From Leucobacter aridicollis (GTDB taxonomy: Bacteria; Actinomycetota; Actinomycetes; Actinomycetales; Microbacteriaceae): DNA of 64,000 bases. The DNA lies in contig NZ_CP075339.1 of NCBI RefSeq assembly GCF_024399335.1, positions 1,302,001 to 1,366,000 on the forward strand, in the 5' to 3' direction. Both the position numbers and the translations under genes were made by a program. Shown here piece after piece: positions 1 through 7,884 of the stretch. Position 1 is the stretch's first letter. Each line of letters opens with the position of its first letter. The notes beneath the pieces are model-generated. The model ran no database searches and was not told the DNA's origin. It saw nothing but the letters and a program-made list of their open reading frames with translations.

Positions 1-293
1 ACCGGGTGGCCCGTGAGCTGTTCGACGTCGTCGAACTTCAGCATGCTCGGCTTTGCCCGAAACTCACGCTTGAACATGCCGCCGTTGACCTTCGCGTCGC
101 CCGCGGCGACGACGAGGATTGCGCCAGGCACATCGGTCGTGCTCGCAAACGCGAGCGTCTTCGCGATGCGGGCGGGCTCCGTCCCTGCCTGCTTGGCGGC
201 GAGCTCAACTGTGGCGCTCGACTCGGCAAACTCGAGGATGGTGCCTGTCCAGCCCTGCGCGAGTAGGTCAGCGCGTACGGTGTCGATGCTCAT
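1..293 (-). CDS. YbaK/EbsC-type aminoacyl-tRNA deacylase (3' end cut off)
   Basis: The minus-strand frame starts with ATG at 293 and runs off the left edge, so about 97 N-terminal residues are visible and the stop is missing. Text such as TVELAAKQAGTEPARIAKTL followed by GDAKVNGGMFKREF is typical of the YbaK/prolyl-tRNA editing domain, which hydrolyses mischarged aminoacyl-tRNA (for example Cys-tRNA-Pro) in the cytoplasm. The family is about 160 residues long, so roughly 60% is present. A GGAGGA Shine-Dalgarno sits six bases before the ATG, which fixes the start. It lies 30 bases downstream of the last ABC transporter gene on the same strand and could be read through from it. The family call is fairly secure; the tRNA substrate is inferred. 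Confidence 0.8.
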   Translation of the reverse strand, partial: MSIDTVRADLLAQGWTGTILEFAESSATVELAAKQAGTEPARIAKTLAFASTTDVPGAILVVAAGDAKVNGGMFKREFRAKPSMLKFDDVEQLTGHP

Positions 294-323
294 ATCTGAT
301 CCTCCGATTCCTGCGGTGTTGGC

Positions 324-1220
324 TTAGCCGCGCCAGGTCGTGTCGGGAAGCTGCAGCCGCGATGCGACGAGCTCCCTGGTGTACGGGTGCGTCGGGGCTG
401 CAAGAAGCTCCGCGGTAGGGCCGTCCTCGACGATCCTGCCACCCTGCATCACGATCGTGCGCTCCGCGAGCTGCGGGACGATGCCGAGGTCGTGTGTGAT
501 CGTGACGAGGGTGAGCCCGAACTCGGCCCGAAGCTCGGCAAGAAGCCCCAAGACGCGTGCCCGCACGAGCACGTCGAGCGCGCTCACCGGCTCGTCGCCG
601 ACGAGTAGCTCCGGGCCGTGCACGATCGCACGGGCGACCGCGATACGCTGACGCTGCCCTCCTGAGAAGGCGTCGGGGTAGCGGGTTGCGGCGCTCGCTG
701 GCAGCCCGACGCGTTCGAGTACCGCGCGAACCATTGCGCCGTGCTCCCCCTGGAATCCTGCGCCCTCGAGGGACTCCGCCACCGACTGTTCGATTGTGCG
801 GCGCGGGTTGAACGACGAGTACGGGTCTTGGAAGACGAGCCCTGTGCGGCGTCGCAGCCAGCCGAGGTCGCCCGATGTCGGGTCGACCTCCCTGCCCGCA
901 AACTTCACGGTTCCCGCGGTCGGCTTGCTCAGTCCGAGGAGCTGCCTGATGAGGGTTGTCTTCCCCGACCCCGATTCGCCGACGATCGCGACGCTCTCGC
1001 CGCGCTCGATTGTGAGCGAGGCGCTGTCGAGCGCGCGCACGACTTGACCGCGCTCGAACAGCTTCCGCGCGGGCGTGCGAAACTCCTTCGACACGTTCGC
1101 GAGCTCGACGAGCGGGTGCCCGGCCTCGCGCGCGCGTTCAGCCGCGTCGGGAAGGTTCAGCTGCCCCGTCCAGGGGGTGCTGCCCGTCCACTGTGCCGCG
1201 GGCGGTGTCTGCTCATTCAT
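324..1220 (-). CDS. Oligo/dipeptide ABC transporter ATP-binding protein (DppF/OppF type)
   Basis: This 298-residue cytoplasmic ATPase would power peptide import together with the DppD-type subunit just upstream. Visible motifs are Walker A GESGSGKTT, the Q-loop in LVFQDPYSSFNPR, the signature FSGGQRQRIAVARA and Walker B ELLVGDEPVSALD, then the H-loop THDLG. The peptide-ABC phrase FQDPYSSFNPR marks the DppF/OppF class. I chose ATG at 1220 because it overlaps the upstream gene's TGA as ATGA (1217-1220). A longer reading to 1394 has an arginine-rich N-terminus that belongs to another frame. It is the last gene of a five-gene operon. Confidence 0.92.
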   Translation of the reverse strand: MNEQTPPAAQWTGSTPWTGQLNLPDAAERAREAGHPLVELANVSKEFRTPARKLFERGQVVRALDSASLTIERGESVAIVGESGSGKTTLIRQLLGLSKPTAGTVKFAGREVDPTSGDLGWLRRRTGLVFQDPYSSFNPRRTIEQSVAESLEGAGFQGEHGAMVRAVLERVGLPASAATRYPDAFSGGQRQRIAVARAIVHGPELLVGDEPVSALDVLVRARVLGLLAELRAEFGLTLVTITHDLGIVPQLAERTIVMQGGRIVEDGPTAELLAAPTHPYTRELVASRLQLPDTTWRG

Positions 1221-2023
1221 GCAGCTTCCCCTCCCGCTGCCGCGATGAGCGCCCGCGTGACCGCGTGGGTCGGGCGCTCGAGAATCTCGCGCACGCTGCC
1301 CTGTTCGACGATCTCGCCGTCGGCGAAGACGAGCACGCGCTCTGCAACCTGGTTCACGACGGCGATGTCGTGGGTGATACAGACGAGTGAGCACTCGTCA
1401 CGGTCGGTGATCTCGGTGAACAGCTCGAGGATTCCCCGCTGCACTGTCACGTCAAGCGCGGTCGTCGGCTCGTCGGCCAGCAGTAGACCCGGAGACGCCG
1501 AGATCGCAGCCGCGATCGCAGCGCGCTGTCGTTGACCTCCCGACACCTCGTGTGGGTAGGCCCGCACGATGCGTTCAGGATCGCGGAGCCCGACCTGGTG
1601 TGCGAGCCTGAGCGCCGCCTCCCGCCGCTCCCCGCGATCGAGATGGTAGTGGAGAGCGAGTGCCTCGGTCATCTGGACGCCGAGCCGACGAAACGGGCTG
1701 AGAGCGGTCTTCGGTTCCTGGAACACCATTCCGATGCGGTCACCTCGGATCGCAGCGAGCTCGCGGTCCGACAACCCCAGCAGCTCTCGGCCGTTCGCCC
1801 GCACCGAGCCGCTCACTGTCGCCTCGCGGGGGAGTAGGCCAGCGATCGCGAGCGCCGTCATCGTCTTGCCCGAACCGGACCCACCTATGATTCCGAGGCG
1901 TTCACCAGCCTCGAGGCTGAAGCTGATCCCGTGCAGGATCTCAGTGCCGCCAATGGCTACTCGGAGATCTTCGACAACGAGTTCCGTCGCGCCAGTCTCA
2001 AGCTGATCGTGCTGTTCGCTCAC
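1217..2023 (-). CDS. Oligo/dipeptide ABC transporter ATP-binding protein (DppD/OppD type)
   Basis: A 268-residue ABC ATPase with Walker A GGSGSGKTMTALAI, signature VSGGQRQRAAIAAA and Walker B LLLADEPTTALDVTVQ, the last being characteristic of peptide/nickel importer ATPases. It lacks much of the usual C-terminal extension of DppD (about 320 residues), ending shortly after RALIAAAGGEAA. It overlaps the permease upstream and the second ATPase downstream by four bases each, so translation is probably coupled. It works at the inner face of the membrane with the two permeases. Substrate class is inferred from family and operon order. Confidence 0.9.
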   Translation of the reverse strand: MSEQHDQLETGATELVVEDLRVAIGGTEILHGISFSLEAGERLGIIGGSGSGKTMTALAIAGLLPREATVSGSVRANGRELLGLSDRELAAIRGDRIGMVFQEPKTALSPFRRLGVQMTEALALHYHLDRGERREAALRLAHQVGLRDPERIVRAYPHEVSGGQRQRAAIAAAISASPGLLLADEPTTALDVTVQRGILELFTEITDRDECSLVCITHDIAVVNQVAERVLVFADGEIVEQGSVREILERPTHAVTRALIAAAGGEAA

Positions 2024-2868
2024 CTGGGCACCTCCGCTGTCTCGTCGGCTGGGTCACGCATGTCGAGAGCGTCGCGGAGCTGGTCGCCGAACAGGAAGAA
2101 CGCGAGCACTGTCACGGTGATCGCGAGGCCTGGCCAGACCACCGTCTCCGGGTAGATCGACACGAAGCGCTGAGTTGAGGCGAGCATGCCGCCCCATGAT
2201 GGAACGTCTTTTGGAGCACCGAAGCCGAGGTAGCTCAGGCTCGCCTCGGCGAGCACGGCGGTCCCCATCGTCCAGGTGACCTGCACAATATAGATGGGAA
2301 GCACGCTCGGAATGAGGTGGCGAAACAGGATCCGAGTGCGAGAGAGCCCTGCAACTTGAGCCGCGACAACGAAGTCAGCGCCCTGCACCTGTCGAAACTC
2401 GGCGCGCAGCACGCGGCCCATGGAGACGCCAAACGCGATCCCGAGCGCGGCGACGACGATCGGGATGCCGCTGCCGAAGACAGCAGTGAGCATGATCGCG
2501 AGCAGCGTCGTTGGGAAAGCGACGAGCACGTCGATACCCACGGCCACGACTTCCCTTACTGGGCGCTTGCCGAGGCCGCCGAGGAGCGCGAGCAGAAAGC
2601 CGATGACGCTCGCAAGCACGCCGGTTCCGAGCGCAACCCCGAACGAGACGCGGCTGCCAGCGAGGAGGCGCGACGCGATGTCGCGGCCGCTGCCGTCTGT
2701 GCCGAGCCAGTGCTCGGCCGAGGGCGGCAGCCAGACATTTCCTGTCGCGTAGTTTGGATCCTGTGGGAGCCAAAAATAGGAAGCGATCGACACGCACGCG
2801 ACGAGGGCGAGTACGACAACCGCGAAGACACCGACGGGCCTTCGCAAGACTTTTCGGAGGGTCTTCAT
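2020..2868 (-). CDS. Peptide ABC transporter permease (DppC type)
   Basis: A 282-residue membrane protein with an N-terminal segment VFAVVVLALVACVSIASYF, then the DppC-type extracellular stretch ending in HWLGTDGSGRDIASRLLAG, and four or five more membrane helices. The EAA-like loop around AAQVAGLSRTRILFRHLIPS contacts the ATPases. LGTDGxGRD is the hallmark of the DppC/OppC family. The gene overlaps DppB by ATGA at 2865-2868 and DppD at 2020-2023, indicating a tightly coupled operon. Confidence 0.92.
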   Translation of the reverse strand: MKTLRKVLRRPVGVFAVVVLALVACVSIASYFWLPQDPNYATGNVWLPPSAEHWLGTDGSGRDIASRLLAGSRVSFGVALGTGVLASVIGFLLALLGGLGKRPVREVVAVGIDVLVAFPTTLLAIMLTAVFGSGIPIVVAALGIAFGVSMGRVLRAEFRQVQGADFVVAAQVAGLSRTRILFRHLIPSVLPIYIVQVTWTMGTAVLAEASLSYLGFGAPKDVPSWGGMLASTQRFVSIYPETVVWPGLAITVTVLAFFLFGDQLRDALDMRDPADETAEVPR

Positions 2869-3821
2869 TCCTCACCCTCCGCTCGGAGCCGGGGGTCGAT
2901 AATGCGGTGCACCACGTCGACGAGAGCCCCCATGACGAGAATCACGGAGGTGAGTACCAGGAGTGTTGACTGGACCTTCGGGAGATCACGCTCGCCAACA
3001 TCCGAGACAAGCATTGTGCCAAGTCCCGGCAGGCTAAACAATTGCTCGACAACGACGGCGCCGACGAGCAGCGCCGCGGCCTGGAGTCCAAGCATCGAGA
3101 TGATCGACAACCCGACCCCGGGAAGGCCCTGCGTGAGGAGAGCGCGAAGGCGCGAGTTTCCCTGCGACATCGCGGTGCGCACGTGGTCAGCGTCAAGCGC
3201 GCGCAGCGTTGCGCTGCGCACAAGTCTGAAGAGGATCGCACCCTCAATGAGCCCAATTGTGAGCGCAGGCAGCACGAGCGATCTGAACGCATGGAGCGGT
3301 CTCTCCCAGCCGTCGAGCGGGAACCCCTGAGAAGGAAGCCAGCCGAGCCAGGAGGAGAGGACAAGCGTGCCGAGGAGTCCCGCCCACACGACGGGGATCG
3401 CCGACGCAAGCACGCTCGATGCAGACACGAGCTGGCCGAGGGGCGTCGAGTTGCGGTACGCCGCAAAGACACCGAGGGGGAGCGCGACGAGAAGCACGAC
3501 CGCGAGAGACATGATCGTCAGCGGAATGGTGACCTCAGCTTTCTCAGCGAGCTCCGCCGAGATCTCAGTCCCTGTGACAACCGAATGCCCGAGGTCGAAG
3601 CGCAGCACGCCGCCGATCCAGTCGACGTACTGAGTGAACAGCGGGCGGTTCAGACCGAGCTGCTCGCGCAAGTTCTCAACCTGGGCTGGGGACGCCTGGG
3701 TGCCGCCGATGACCTGGGCGACGTCGCCTGGAAGAATTCGCAACGTTGCGAAGATGAGCACGCTCGCGACGAGCCAGGCGAGAGCCAGGAGTCCTGTGCG
3801 GCCAATGATGAATCGCGTCAC
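2865..3821 (-). CDS. Peptide ABC transporter permease (DppB type)
   Basis: A 318-residue permease beginning with GTG. The N-terminal LLALAWLVASVLIFATLRILPGD is the typical first helix of DppB/OppB proteins, followed by the conserved LGLNRPLFTQYVDWIGG segment and about five further helices. It forms the transmembrane channel with the DppC-type partner. It lies 108 bases after the solute-binding gene, a gap that contains a hairpin (3873-3917), a usual arrangement that lets the binding protein be made in excess over the membrane subunits. Confidence 0.92.
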   Translation of the reverse strand: MTRFIIGRTGLLALAWLVASVLIFATLRILPGDVAQVIGGTQASPAQVENLREQLGLNRPLFTQYVDWIGGVLRFDLGHSVVTGTEISAELAEKAEVTIPLTIMSLAVVLLVALPLGVFAAYRNSTPLGQLVSASSVLASAIPVVWAGLLGTLVLSSWLGWLPSQGFPLDGWERPLHAFRSLVLPALTIGLIEGAILFRLVRSATLRALDADHVRTAMSQGNSRLRALLTQGLPGVGLSIISMLGLQAAALLVGAVVVEQLFSLPGLGTMLVSDVGERDLPKVQSTLLVLTSVILVMGALVDVVHRIIDPRLRAEGEE

Positions 3822-3872
3822 GTTCCGAGACTACTCATTCTGGGGCCTCCTGTGTGCGTTGGGACGAGACGT

Positions 3873-3917
3873 GTTCGGGCCCAGAGAGCGCGCAATAGGC
3901 GGCCTCCAGGCCCGAAC
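3873..3917 (-). terminator. Intercistronic hairpin between binding protein and permease genes
   Basis: GTTCGGGCC (3873-3881) pairs perfectly with GGCCCGAAC (3909-3917) around a 27-base loop. It lies just downstream of the solute-binding gene on the minus strand. I read it as an mRNA-stabilising or partially terminating stem; no U-tract follows it. Confidence 0.45.
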
Positions 3918-3929
3918 GGTCGAGACTCG

Positions 3930-5465
3930 CTACTCGTCGATCGAGACTCCGGCGAGGCTGACTCGGGCGTTGGTGTTCACGCTCGGGAAACCAGTGACCT
4001 TCGTACTGATGACATTTGTTGGGGTGTAGTTGAAGAGCCACTTCGCGGGAGCGTCGTCCGCGATAACGCGAGCTGCGTCCTCGAGAAGCTTCGCTTCTGC
4101 GTCCTCGTCGGTACTTGCGAGCGACTCGGCGTACAGGCGCTGCACCTCTGGGCTGTCATAGCCGAAGTAGTAGTCAGGGTTCGCGTAGTTGCCGAGGTCG
4201 CGCGCCTCTGCGTGATCAACATAGCTGAGGTCAAAGTCGTGGTTCGAGTAGACGTCGTTCAACCACGTCGGGAACTCAACAGGCTTTACCTTTGCCGAAA
4301 CGCCGACCTCGGCGAGCTGGCTTGTCACCATGTCGAGCGCTGCGGTGTCGTAGAAGTTCGGCGACGTGATTGTGAGGCTGAGGTTGGACTGGCCGGCCTC
4401 TGCGAGGAGCGCACGCGCAGCCTCGGGGTCGTAGGCGTTCACATCGGTGAGATCGACATATCCGGGCTCAAGCTTTGTGATGGGGCTGCCGAGCTGCACA
4501 GCGTCGCCGTTTTGCGACGCGACAAGGGCTTCGCCGTTGATTGCCATGCTGAGCGCCTTGCGCACTCGAGGGTCGTCGAAGGGGGCACGGGCGCTGTTGT
4601 ACGCGAGCGTGAAGACATCGGCGCTATCTGCACGAACCATCTCGAAGTTCGCGTTGCCCTCGAACTCGGCGCGCAGTGGCGAGAGCAGGGCCGTGTGCAC
4701 GTCAATGTCGCCGTCCTTCAACGCGTTCACTGCGGCGCGGCCCTCGGGGAAGAACCTGAAAGTTGCGCGGTCTACGAGTGCTGGCTCGCCCCAGTAGTCA
4801 GCGTACTTGTCAAGCGTGATGCTGTCGCCCTGCTTCCACCTGGTGAACGTGAACGGGCCGGTGCCGTTGGCAGAGTTTTGGAGGCCGTCGGTCGAACCGC
4901 CTTCGAGAATGACGCCGGCCGAGCCTGCGAGCTCCCAAAGCAGCCGCGAGTTTGGCTGTTCGAGCACGATGCTCACGGTGTTGGCGTCGACCTTCTCGAC
5001 GTTCGCGGCGAACCCGACCGAGTCGGTCGTGAGTGCCGTCGAAAGCGAGGAGACAACGTCGTCGGCAGTGAGTTCGGCACCCGAGTGGAAGGTGACGCCC
5101 GAGCGCAGCGTGAACGTGTATTCGAGCCCATCAGAGCTGACCTCGGGCATCTCTGTCGCGAGAACAGGAACGATGTCGGCGATGCTGCCTGCCTCGATGC
5201 CAACGAGGCCCTGGTAGACGTTGTCGATGAGGACCTGGCCGGTTGCGACGCCTGCGTCGTTTCTCACATCGAGGCTCGTCGGCTCGAGAACCAGCCCGAC
5301 AGCGAGCTCTTTTCGCGAATCGCCGTCGGCAGTCGGGCGGGTGAGTGCGAAGTACGCGGCGACGGCGGCGATGAGGCCGACAAGGATGATGACGCCGATG
5401 ACGATGGGCGTCTTTGAGCGCGTGCGCTTCGTGTACGTCGGCGACTGCGGGTTCGACTCACTCAC
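3930..5465 (-). CDS. ABC transporter family 5 (peptide-type) solute-binding protein
   Basis: A 511-residue extracytoplasmic binding protein, first gene of the operon. An N-terminal basic stretch KRTRSKTP precedes a hydrophobic segment (about residues 20-42, IVIGVIILVGLIAAVAAYF). The mature part shows family 5 features: LEPTSLDVRNDAG, DNVYQGLVGIE, TFTLRSGVTFHSGAELTADD and the late FDLSYVDHAEARD region. There is no lipobox cysteine, so anchoring by the uncleaved N-terminal helix is more likely than a lipoprotein. GTG start with GAGGAG six bases upstream. Ligand unknown; peptides are the default from the permease class. Confidence 0.88.
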   Translation of the reverse strand: MSESNPQSPTYTKRTRSKTPIVIGVIILVGLIAAVAAYFALTRPTADGDSRKELAVGLVLEPTSLDVRNDAGVATGQVLIDNVYQGLVGIEAGSIADIVPVLATEMPEVSSDGLEYTFTLRSGVTFHSGAELTADDVVSSLSTALTTDSVGFAANVEKVDANTVSIVLEQPNSRLLWELAGSAGVILEGGSTDGLQNSANGTGPFTFTRWKQGDSITLDKYADYWGEPALVDRATFRFFPEGRAAVNALKDGDIDVHTALLSPLRAEFEGNANFEMVRADSADVFTLAYNSARAPFDDPRVRKALSMAINGEALVASQNGDAVQLGSPITKLEPGYVDLTDVNAYDPEAARALLAEAGQSNLSLTITSPNFYDTAALDMVTSQLAEVGVSAKVKPVEFPTWLNDVYSNHDFDLSYVDHAEARDLGNYANPDYYFGYDSPEVQRLYAESLASTDEDAEAKLLEDAARVIADDAPAKWLFNYTPTNVISTKVTGFPSVNTNARVSLAGVSIDE

Positions 5466-5696
5466 GGTGACTCCTCGGGTCGATCTGCTCGGCAGATAGG
5501 GCTGTATGGGAGCCTGCGTTAGCTCATGGCGAACGCAGACGGGATCAGCGCGGGCGTGGTGCGCACTGAACGCCTGCGCTTCGCTGCGCGGGTGTCGAGG
5601 ATCGAGACTACGCTGGGCGCACTCGAAGTTGCGTAGCGACGACGACCTTGTTGCAGTGTTGTTACGAACCGCGCGGTCGGTTCCTGCCCGCGGAGG

Positions 5697-6086
5697 CTAG
5701 CGGATGTAACCGCCGTCGCGAAGCCCCGCCTCGACCTCGAACCTGTTGACGAGCGGGTCGCGGCCGGCGAGGAAGTACAGCAGTGGCATCGCGAGGCCAT
5801 AGCGGCGCCACTGACGGCGGTGGACCTGCTCGTGCCTGAGGATTGCTGGGCTGACATTCGCGTCGGTGAGATAGCAAGCCCCGACGCAGCTGCCGCCTCT
5901 GCCAAACGTCCAGCGCGGCATGCCACGAAACACCCACAGCCCGTCGATGCGCTCGACGGCTCCCGTCGACCAGATGCTGCCCCAAATGAAGCCGACGGCA
6001 GTGGCGTAGGCGTACCCGAACCATGCGAACGGGAGATTGCGCCGCGCGCTCGGGCGCGAAACCGCCACTTGGGCGTCACCTGTCAC
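5697..6086 (-). CDS. Small membrane-associated protein with an HEQVH (HExxH) motif
   Basis: A 129-residue protein starting with GTG that overlaps the stop of the arginase-fold gene as GTGA (6083-6086), so the two are probably translated together. One hydrophobic segment lies near the N-terminus (FAWFGYAYATAVGFIWGSIW) and another near the middle (LAMPLLYFLAG). ILRHEQVHRRQW carries the zinc-binding HExxH pattern, and GGSCVGACYL adds two cysteines. I do not recognise a named family with certainty. A metallopeptidase activity is possible, but no third metal ligand can be assigned by eye. Confidence 0.65.
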   Translation of the reverse strand: MTGDAQVAVSRPSARRNLPFAWFGYAYATAVGFIWGSIWSTGAVERIDGLWVFRGMPRWTFGRGGSCVGACYLTDANVSPAILRHEQVHRRQWRRYGLAMPLLYFLAGRDPLVNRFEVEAGLRDGGYIR

Positions 6087-6940
6087 TTGCTGCCGCCTGA
6101 CACGAGGGCGGCGAGCAAGCGCAAGACCGTCGGAGAGTCGTCTGAGGCGATGTCTGAAGTGGCTGGCGCGAACTCGCAGATCGCGGCACCCGCGAGTGAC
6201 GCCTCGGCGACGGCAGCGCGCACGGCAGCGGCGAGATCGGCGACTGCGAGGCCGAACGGCACGGGGGAGTGCACGGCCGAGAACTCGGCAGGGTCAAGCA
6301 CATCGAGGTCGATGTGTACGTAGACGCTCGTCGCCCCAACCTCGGCGAGCCAGCCGCTCACTGCCTCGGCGGGGCCCTCGGACGAAGCTGCGAGGCGGCG
6401 GATGCCGAGCTCGTCGATCGCATGCATTTCTTCAGGATCGACCTCGCGCGCGCCAACAAGAAGCACGCGGCTCGGCGCGACAGGATGCGTGGCGTTCAGG
6501 TCCGCTATGCCGAGGCCGAGCGCGTGCCTCAGCGCCATCCCTGAGGCGGCGCCAGAGGGCGACGTGCTCGGATGCTGCAGATCCGGGTGCGCATCGAACC
6601 AGATCACGGCGACGTCAGGGTCGCGCTCGACTGCGCGGTCGAGGCCGGCGAGCGTTGAGGCGCAATCGCCGCCGAGCGTGATTGCTGGCTCCTCTGCCGT
6701 GCGCAAGATCTCGCGGGCCGCGTCGCGGGCAGCGACAACCGAGCTCAATCGTGCGACTGGCGTCCCGAGCGCATCGCCCGCCTGCTGCGGCACGGCAACG
6801 TCGAAGCGCGCCGCTGGCGGCAGGTCCTCCCTGAGGTGTGCCGCACCGTCAGTGATCAGCATCGCGCGCGAGGACGAGGAGCCCTGCCATTCGGGCATCA
6901 ACAAAAAGATCGATTTGGTCGGCTCAGCCATCGCACCCAC
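6083..6940 (-). CDS. Arginase/agmatinase/formimidoylglutamase-fold hydrolase
   Basis: Up to 285 residues of the ureohydrolase fold. Metal-site motifs are in order: LGGDCAS (usual GGDHS), VIWFDAHPDLQ (DAHxD) and the late YVHIDLDVLDP (DxDxxDP). The first motif has Cys where the family normally has a Mn-binding His, a variant seen in part of the superfamily whose substrate specificity I cannot assign. The start could be GTG at 6940 or ATG at 6931 (MAEPTKSIF); an AAGG lies nine bases before the latter, which I slightly prefer. It is coupled to the small HExxH gene downstream. Confidence 0.85.
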   Translation of the reverse strand: MGAMAEPTKSIFLLMPEWQGSSSSRAMLITDGAAHLREDLPPAARFDVAVPQQAGDALGTPVARLSSVVAARDAAREILRTAEEPAITLGGDCASTLAGLDRAVERDPDVAVIWFDAHPDLQHPSTSPSGAASGMALRHALGLGIADLNATHPVAPSRVLLVGAREVDPEEMHAIDELGIRRLAASSEGPAEAVSGWLAEVGATSVYVHIDLDVLDPAEFSAVHSPVPFGLAVADLAAAVRAAVAEASLAGAAICEFAPATSDIASDDSPTVLRLLAALVSGGSK

Positions 6941-6983
6941 CCTTAGCTATGTGATTCCCTCAGCCTACGCCGGTGTAGCTGAG

Positions 6984-7820
6984 TCAGTGCCCGACAGATA
7001 CAAAATCGATGAGTTCCTCGACGCGGCCGACGAGCTGGGGCTCGAGGTCGCGGAAGTTTCGCACTCTGCCCCTGATTCGCTGCCACGCCTCGGCCGTGTC
7101 GGCGAGGTCTTCAGACGGCCACCCGAGCGCGCGGCAGATGCCCGTCTTCCAGTCAATGCCGCGCGGAATCTTCGGCCACACGGTGAGCCCAAGCCGTTCG
7201 GGCTTCACCGCCTCCCAGATATCGATGTAGGGGTGACCAACGATTCTGACGTGTTCTCCGTGCGGCTCTCGCGCGATGGCCTCTGCGATCCTCGTCTCTT
7301 TCGAGCCCGTGACAAGGTGGTCAAGCAGCACGCCCGCTCGGCGCCCCGGGCCCGGCTTGAACTCGGCGAGCACCTGCTCGAGATGATCTGCGCCGTCGAG
7401 TAGCTCGACAACGATTCCCTCAATACGCAGGTCGTCGCCCCAGACCTGCTCAACGAGCTCGGCGTCATGCTTGCCCTCGACAAAAATTCGGCTCGGCATT
7501 GCGACACGGGCCCGCTCGAGCGGCGCCGCGAACGATCCAGACGCGGTGCGCCGGCGCGCTTGGGACTTCTTCGGCGGAACAAACTTCACGGGCTTGCCAT
7601 CGACGAGGAACGCGTCTGACAGCGGAAACCCGCGCACCGCGCCATCGAAGTCTTCAAGCTTCAGCACGCCGTCGCGAGCGTCAACGACTGCGCCGCAGAA
7701 CTCGGTCAGGCTGTGCTCGACGACGAGACCCTTCGTAAGCTCCACCTCGGCGCGCTCTACTGGCCCGCGGCGTGGCTTCATCCGGGCGATGGGGTCGTTG
7801 TCGTAACGGTTGTCGAACAC
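6984..7820 (-). CDS. DUF3097 family protein
   Basis: A 278-residue cytoplasmic protein matching the actinobacterial DUF3097 family in length and text. An N-terminal small beta domain (about 1-90) is followed by SRIFVEGKHDAELVEQVWG, which resembles the Toprim-type Glu motif EGxxDA, then VLLDHLVTGSKETR and VGHPYIDIWEAVKP. The role of the family is not established; an RNA or DNA transaction is a reasonable guess from the Toprim-like pattern only. GTG start, seven bases after a TAGGCT -10 box, so the mRNA is probably leaderless. Confidence 0.85.
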   Translation of the reverse strand: MFDNRYDNDPIARMKPRRGPVERAEVELTKGLVVEHSLTEFCGAVVDARDGVLKLEDFDGAVRGFPLSDAFLVDGKPVKFVPPKKSQARRRTASGSFAAPLERARVAMPSRIFVEGKHDAELVEQVWGDDLRIEGIVVELLDGADHLEQVLAEFKPGPGRRAGVLLDHLVTGSKETRIAEAIAREPHGEHVRIVGHPYIDIWEAVKPERLGLTVWPKIPRGIDWKTGICRALGWPSEDLADTAEAWQRIRGRVRNFRDLEPQLVGRVEELIDFVSVGH

Positions 7821-7827
7821 GACACTG

Positions 7828-7833
7828 AGCCTA
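7828..7833 (-). promoter_or_regulatory. -10 box TAGGCT of a leaderless promoter
   Basis: On the minus strand TAGGCT is followed by seven bases and then the GTG of the DUF3097 gene. There is no Shine-Dalgarno, so transcription probably starts at the start codon. Confidence 0.55.
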
Positions 7834-7872
7834 GCGAACGCGGGCCGCCGTGCGCCGCAGATACTGGGCTGC

Positions 7873-7878
7873 TACCGT
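7873..7878 (+). promoter_or_regulatory. -10 box TACCGT of a leaderless promoter
   Basis: TACCGT is followed by exactly six bases and the ATG at 7885; there is no Shine-Dalgarno. It supports the shorter start of the crotonase gene. No clear -35 is visible. Confidence 0.65.
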
Positions 7879-7884
7879 GGCGAT

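Noticed and set aside
3042..5417. A 791-codon open frame on the plus strand.
   Set aside because: It is antisense to the permease and binding-protein genes, has a charged nonsense composition (many RR, ER, DE runs) and no domain; long antisense frames are expected in high-GC DNA.
5466..5696. A possible small gene between the binding-protein and HExxH genes.
   Set aside because: The open frames there have no SD or -10 at the right place; short hairpins at 5483-5497 and 5514-5538 suggest an untranslated leader of the ABC operon.
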